Source: Pseudohongiella sp. (GTDB lineage: Bacteria; Pseudomonadota; Gammaproteobacteria; Pseudomonadales; Pseudohongiellaceae). From it: a DNA stretch of 6,961 nucleotides. The position numbers were made by a program, and so were the translations under genes. Each line of letters opens with the position of its first letter. Position 1 is the first letter of the stretch. The stretch spans positions 1 to 6,961 of the forward strand of contig JAUSPW010000632.1 of NCBI GenBank assembly GCA_030652635.1, written 5' to 3'. Shown one piece after another: positions 6,001-6,961 of the stretch. Below the pieces are notes generated by a model. The model was not told the DNA's origin and searched no databases. It saw nothing but the letters and a program-made list of their open reading frames with translations.

Positions 6001-6961
6001 GCTCTGCGACCCTGAACACGCTGGACAAATTGAAATGCTTGGCAGGCGCGCCTGTCTGGTCCAGCCACCATAACTGCGTGGGACTCATCGGTCCGGAACC
6101 CAGCGCCAGCTCAGTTGCAACGCGCGGCACAACGGTTGCCGTTGCGGCCAGGCCAGCCAGTGTCTCAGAAGCAAAGATATCCTTGAGCGTAAAGTGGTAA
6201 CCCTCTGACCGGGCCAGTGACACCAGCTGAATGGCACGGATGGAATCGCCGCCCAAAGAAAAGAAATTGGCGTCGCGATCGATACCGTGTATGGCATTCC
6301 CTGTCAGACCAAGCACCGTGGCGTACAAACGCGCCAGATCTTGTTCTGGTTGTGTTTGCAATTGAATGTGTTGCTGGCTAGCCGGTTGATCGTATGCGTC
6401 TTCGGGCAGCGGCAGCGCACTGACATCAACCTTGCCACTGGCATTCAGCGGCAGTCGCTGCAGACAAACAACTTTAGCCGGCAACATATAATTCGGCACA
6501 TTGCCTGTTAAAGCTTCGCGCACATCAGCAACACTGACAGCGCTTCCGGTTGGTACAACAAGCCAGGCGAGCAACTCACTGATACCCGCCTCTCCGCGCG
6601 CCTGCACAAATGCGTCAGAAACACCGGGCAAAGTACGCAGGTGATATTCCACTTCACCCAGTTCAACACGGAAACCACGCACTTTTACTTGCCGGTCATT
6701 ACGCCCAAGAAATATCAGCTCGCGTTTGTGATTCCATTTGGCGAGATCACCGGTTCTGTACATACGTCCGATACCGGCGTCCACAAACGGATCAGGCAGA
6801 AATACGTCCTGCTGCCCGTTGAGGCCACCAGACTGTTGGTTGATGTAGCCACGCGCAATGCCGTCACCGCCGCAATAAATCTCGCCGGGCACACCAATCG
6901 GTACCGGCTGCATATTATGATCCAGCAAATAATTGCGACTGTTGGCAATCGGCCTGCCAAT
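1..6961 (-). CDS. Multimodular NRPS with embedded FkbH-like domain, partial at both ends
   Basis: This is an internal part of a non-ribosomal peptide synthetase, a cytosolic mega-enzyme that builds a peptide on carrier domains. The frame (codons 6961-6959 down to 4-2) is open for 2320 codons with no in-frame stop. Domains in order, with window-relative residues: A C-terminal part (1-190), T1 (about 205-275), E (about 285-735), C1 (about 788-1204), FkbH-like (about 1217-1711), T2 (about 1821-1893) and C2 (about 1915 to the edge). Core motifs of every domain lie in the same frame, so the stretch looks intact and not frameshifted. The E-to-C1 junction, where many NRPS systems split into two proteins, is continuous here. 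Start, stop, ribosome-binding site and promoter all lie outside the window. NRPS identity is near certain. The product is unknown, and the hydroxy-acid role of the second module is inferred from the FkbH-like domain. Confidence 0.96.
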   Translation of the reverse strand, partial: MGRPIANSRNYLLDHNMQPVPIGVPGEIYCGGDGIARGYINQQSGGLNGQQDVFLPDPFVDAGIGRMYRTGDLAKWNHKRELIFLGRNDRQVKVRGFRVELGEVEYHLRTLPGVSDAFVQARGEAGISELLAWLVVPTGSAVSVADVREALTGNVPNYMLPAKVVCLQRLPLNASGKVDVSALPLPEDAYDQPASQQHIQLQTQPEQDLARLYATVLGLTGNAIHGIDRDANFFSLGGDSIRAIQLVSLARSEGYHFTLKDIFASETLAGLAATATVVPRVATELALGSGPMSPTQLWWLDQTGAPAKHFNLSSVFRVAEPVDVVVLRAALDDLLALHPALRLTLDMQTHQQSIRDKGQYVLREFTAGQLRQQCWQELQHAIDLESGVLLAVGVASQAEVSYLAIVVHHIAADEVSGRLFAENLQRLYHKYLIQNLQNTQPGSISNLMQQPVQEAMGLINWAAQLKATVERGAMDSDLTYWQDSVARGRKVLDQQPYLFSKLQSTRGAAQQTLSRDETQTLLQLGATQLRATPQELLLAAFIRAWQRTLGEADCVFSLEGHGREPFEGLGDCSSTMGWFTSLYPFVFSSASVSASVSSSEKATPQFFDLYREVKDCVRRLPFKGFTYLPLRHYSSEQVRTTLMLKPQLSFNYLGETVTDQDAWLSAALEPAGDDHGVDVAEPFKLDVLARITDGQFELILRGYEPRRRIAGDQEPGKTTAGDTVALDALAAAWLQELATLATRLKETAAGQLTDGYLLSLSDSLVAFASLAELDAMLAELRLPAASIEEILPLTGMQSGMWLHCATHPTAYQDQVALRLHQPLDAARFEAAAHALVAETQALRTGFALTPHGELLQIIFRERTGNFFYIDRSGSGTASSKEFEHDLARLRVSLRSKARDLLRDPLFNLTLVRINNSCFELIIDFHHMAIDGWTSARLLQRLEALYFFESNAETSHGMRSYFEWLGRQPQENARNYWQTLLGDYQGRSDIPTHLPRIPAEQPAALFVEVRTGAALHAELMIWCEQHGLTINAVVQALWGIFLARLTGSDDIVFGATVSGRDIDLPGVGNIAGMLINTLPVRIRVGDATVFAELVRDTAQQFAESMSFGHLTLAEIQTLSPARAGLVTHALVFENYPASDAGSRWQWQPQEIFDPMHFEFGLIVAPLSKDLSFRFVANGSLYLQDRLEKMGADLCALLAALLDTQQSLNTLPSTGARAWSVSANFTADSMLGLLQYHEYISGNSGAVTLLPYDQSVQELINPNSRLRRLQPQHHVVLWRPVTDKHGRIMESAASAQLTELAAALAVYARACPRRHLFFVPCPWSDCNWTVYSELLAYVRGALAGVHNADVLGLEDLADTYALAEPCFPPALVFGDIPYTEAFFAAVANRLVRQRDLQIRRPVKVYVVDADDTLWGGIVGEEGVHGIRLDPVHMRLQQQLLAARAAGALICLATKNNEDDVRAVFEQREMPLRWNHLTRVCASWGPKSASILTLADDLSLGLDSFVFIDDSPLECEQVLAACPGVLAIQLPPAQDRDVFLNHLWLLDARAATREDAVRAQMYAEELQRASAKKATATYEEFLLSLDIQVDMRKLAQDDLSRIAQLSQRTNQFNTTGIRYPEAELTSLLEDADTDIRCISVTDKYGDYGLTGSVFIRRGPQAWTVFGLMLSCRVLGRGVEHSILRALAQEAAISGVDELRVDFVRLARNAPALQFLQSITATCSAGQPGAAAWQFCLPVAESSRWLPGTDDSGVSHAESTIGIEEPKPVAVDTLHLSARTSRYYRHLAGTLNCGTAILQQMQRQGVIQKTGTGAGNAAQKTRPGTPTELTLAGFFTELLGHAEIFREDTFHDLGGHSLKAMMLFSRIVACYGLTLDFRDLQAHPSLAGLAARIDADVFVADNRVIDNGAAQVPVLKVLPISDSYPVSPGQSRLWMVENIRSAGPSPFHMHATLTVEGQIDRQALNLALIHLYQGHEALRTCFRENADGALRQVIVPASTIKTSARWIQGLLEDTELDAMAQQENAIAFDLSKAPLIRISVGELTSGRQVLFITMHHIISDGWSIGIFSRELSDLYLKASEGQLSVDTEDQAHTERLQFRDFSSWQLQWLDSEAGSRAAQFWQEHFARPVEALQLPAAAPRPVLMQSQGASVQLDIEAAVWTPFTQSLATLGIGNFAGLFAAVQLVLSRLSGQLNFCIGTAVAGRQHQQLESVIGFFVNILPLRTTVNPDNDVAAFLRSVATEVNNCLSHQSVPFDRIVSGLNLVRDPGRTPLFDVLLVLQNTDIEDLRFGAHVAGVHELASTTSQYDLTLSAFPAADGTLKLIA
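2..1220 (-). other. Condensation domain C2, C-terminal end cut by the window
   Basis: This is the condensation domain of the next module. It opens with SYPVSPGQSRLW (about 1169-1207), the PxSxxQxRLW opening of the common L-donor class, unlike the PLTxMQxGM opening of C1. The catalytic motif HHIISDGWS is intact (HH at 806-811, D at 794-796). Later motifs are FFVNILPLR (about 303-330) and VPFDRIVSGLN followed by RDPGRTPLFDVLLVLQN (about 140-215). About 405 residues are visible, and a few tens are probably missing beyond position 2. It would take the chain from T2, whose unit is not epimerised within this module, and pass it to whatever the next module loads. That module lies outside the window. 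Confidence 0.94.
1285..1501 (-). other. Thiolation/carrier domain T2 (GGHS type)
   Basis: This carrier domain should hold the unit loaded by the FkbH-like domain. It begins at PTELTLAGFFTELLG and has the attachment motif DTFHDLGGHSLKAMML, with the phosphopantetheine serine at 1403-1405 (residue 1853). The GGHS core is the form usually found before a condensation domain and contrasts with GGDS in T1, which matches the C2 domain that follows. It is of the NRPS carrier type and looks competent. Confidence 0.94.
1502..1829 (-). other. Linker between the FkbH-like domain and T2
   Basis: About 110 residues separate the end of the FkbH-like C-terminal half (ARNAPALQFLQS) from the T2 carrier. The first part contains WQFCLPV, the middle is acidic and polar with no motif I recognise, and a short segment, ILQQMQRQGV, may be helical. 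The end, rich in G, T, A and P (about 1502-1550), looks like a flexible tether to the carrier. I see no catalytic motif, membrane segment or additional domain such as a ketoreductase or methyltransferase. Confidence 0.6.
1830..3311 (-). other. FkbH-like HAD domain (glyceryl-type loading) in place of an A domain
   Basis: FkbH-family enzymes dephosphorylate a glycolytic acyl phosphate and transfer the three-carbon acyl group to a carrier protein. Three parts are seen. The N-terminal segment begins near VSANFTAD and contains VTLLPYDQSVQELINP. The HAD core has DADDTLWGG (2720-2746), TKNNEDD (K at 2606-2608), WGPKS (K at 2510-2512) and FIDDSPLEC (DD at 2441-2446). The C-terminal GNAT-like half has QRTNQFNTTGIR, DKYGDYGL, LSCRVLGRGVE (about 1934-1966) and ARNAPALQFLQS. 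This full set is typical of FkbH-like proteins linked to PKS/NRPS systems. The nucleophile motif is often DCDNTLW or DLDNTLW in relatives, and the first two variable residues are Ala and Asp here. The domain sits between C1 and T2 and replaces adenylation. The substrate (glycerate, lactate or another hydroxy acid) cannot be told from sequence by eye. Confidence 0.92.
2720..2746 (-). other. HAD nucleophile motif DADDTLWGG of the FkbH-like domain
   Basis: This is motif I of the haloacid-dehalogenase fold. The first aspartate (2744-2746, residue 1406) is the expected nucleophile and the second (2738-2740, residue 1408) the acid/base. The residue between them is alanine (2741-2743), where many FkbH-type proteins have cysteine or leucine, and the next residue is aspartate where asparagine is usual. 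The DxD pair is kept, so phosphatase-type chemistry should remain possible. Confidence 0.85.
3350..4600 (-). other. Condensation domain C1, probably D-donor (DCL) type
   Basis: C domains join the upstream acyl chain to the nucleophile on the downstream carrier. The domain opens with ILPLTGMQSGMW (about 4559-4594), which resembles the PLTxMQxGM opening common in C domains that follow E domains and accept a D-configured donor. The catalytic motif HHMAIDGW is intact (HH at 4184-4189, D at 4172-4174, G and W following). The later motif INTLPVRI is at about 3724-3750. The domain is fused to the upstream E through a linker of about 50 residues with no docking break. Its acceptor would be the unit loaded by the FkbH-like domain. 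If that unit is a hydroxy acid, this C domain would form an ester rather than an amide. That last step is inference. Confidence 0.93.
4757..6109 (-). other. Epimerization (E) domain with altered second half of the His motif
   Basis: E domains interconvert L- and D-aminoacyl or peptidyl thioesters on the preceding carrier. Seen here: an entry motif (MSPTQLWWLDQ), the His motif HHIAADEVSG (HH at 5735-5740, D at 5723-5725), SLEGHGRE with the catalytic-type glutamate at 5285-5287, TMGWFTS (5219-5239), a VRRLPFKGFTYLPLRHY segment in the place of the family's KGxGYG...RY motif, and FNYLGE with tyrosine at 5006-5008. EGHGRE, GWFTS and FNYLG are diagnostic of E rather than C domains. The usual HHxxxDGxSW motif is changed after the aspartate: E replaces G, and G replaces W. 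The two histidines, the aspartate and the glutamate remain, so activity is plausible but not assured. A short serine-rich repeat lies in the loop after GWFTS. Confidence 0.92.
5171..5194 (-). repeat. 12-bp tandem duplication in the E-domain loop
   Basis: Two perfect, adjacent copies of gctgacagaagc lie at 5171-5182 and 5183-5194, and the first four bases (gctg) recur at 5195-5198. The unit is 12 bp, so the frame is kept, and the minus strand encodes a doubled SASV-type serine-rich stretch (FSSASVSASVSSSE). It sits between the TMGWFTS motif and the next conserved E-domain segment, where length variation is likely to be tolerated. It looks like replication slippage rather than a functional element. 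Confidence 0.9.
6137..6349 (-). other. Thiolation/peptidyl-carrier domain T1 (GGDS type)
   Basis: This carrier domain is modified with 4'-phosphopantetheine on a serine and holds the aminoacyl or peptidyl chain as a thioester. Helix 1 reads as DLARLYATVLGL and the attachment motif is FFSLGGDSIRAIQL, with the serine at 6242-6244 (residue 240). Carriers that sit in front of epimerization domains usually have GGDS, whereas those serving a C domain usually have GGHS. The aspartate seen here agrees with the E domain that follows, which supports a functional T-E pair. Domain edges are approximate. Confidence 0.95.
6392..6961 (-). other. Adenylation (A) domain, C-terminal part
   Basis: A domains activate an amino acid as its adenylate and load it on the next carrier. 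Only the part after core motif A5 is visible. It starts with IGRPIANS, followed by A6 (GEIYCGGDGIARGY), A7 (YRTGDL, D codon at 6746-6748), A8 (GRNDRQVKVRGFRVELGEVE) and A10 (LPLNASGKVD). The A10 lysine, which contacts the adenylate, is present at 6431-6433 (residue 177). All visible motifs match an active A domain. The pocket residues that set substrate choice lie in the missing A3-A5 part, so the amino acid cannot be predicted from this window. T1 and an E domain follow directly, so the residue is probably incorporated in D form. Confidence 0.95.

Noticed and set aside
5705..6109. Reading the T1-following domain as a condensation domain because of its HH...D motif
   Set aside because: EGHGRE, TMGWFTS and FNYLG downstream are E-domain signatures, and the preceding carrier has GGDS. 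A true C domain follows afterwards.
1..6961. Promoters, terminators, RNA genes, CRISPR arrays or mobile elements
   Set aside because: The whole window is coding on the minus strand. I saw no repeat array, inverted terminal repeats, tRNA-like folding or transposase motif.

Overview
The window is the interior of one very large non-ribosomal peptide synthetase (NRPS) gene on the minus strand. A single reading frame runs from one edge to the other without a stop: 2320 codons, with first codon bases at positions 6961, 6958 and so on down to 4. I walked the frame triplet by triplet and found no stop and no frame change. Neither the start nor the end of the gene is in the window. There are no intergenic gaps, RNA genes, promoters or terminators that I can support.

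Read in the direction of translation (6961 down to 1), the domain order is: C-terminal part of an adenylation domain (A); thiolation domain T1 (core GGDS); epimerization domain (E); condensation domain C1 (probably the D-donor type); an FkbH-like HAD domain with its GNAT-like C-terminal half; thiolation domain T2 (core GGHS); and condensation domain C2, which runs off the window edge. In module terms this is ...A-T-E | C-FkbH-T | C....

The first module should load an amino acid and convert it to the D form. Its identity cannot be read, because the specificity pocket lies outside the window. The second module is the unusual one. It has a condensation domain and a carrier domain but no adenylation domain, and an FkbH-like domain stands where A should be. 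FkbH-family enzymes take a phosphorylated three-carbon acid from glycolysis (1,3-bisphosphoglycerate in characterised cases) and place a glyceryl group on a carrier protein. The inferred chemistry is that C1 joins the D-aminoacyl chain to a hydroxyl of a carrier-bound glyceryl or similar hydroxy acid, giving an ester (depsipeptide) link, and C2 passes the chain on. This would be an ATP-free hydroxy-acid extension unit inside a peptide assembly line. It is a prediction from domain order, not a demonstrated product.

The organism is a bacterium with moderately GC-rich coding DNA. The style fits a proteobacterium with large secondary-metabolite clusters, but nothing here fixes the lineage.
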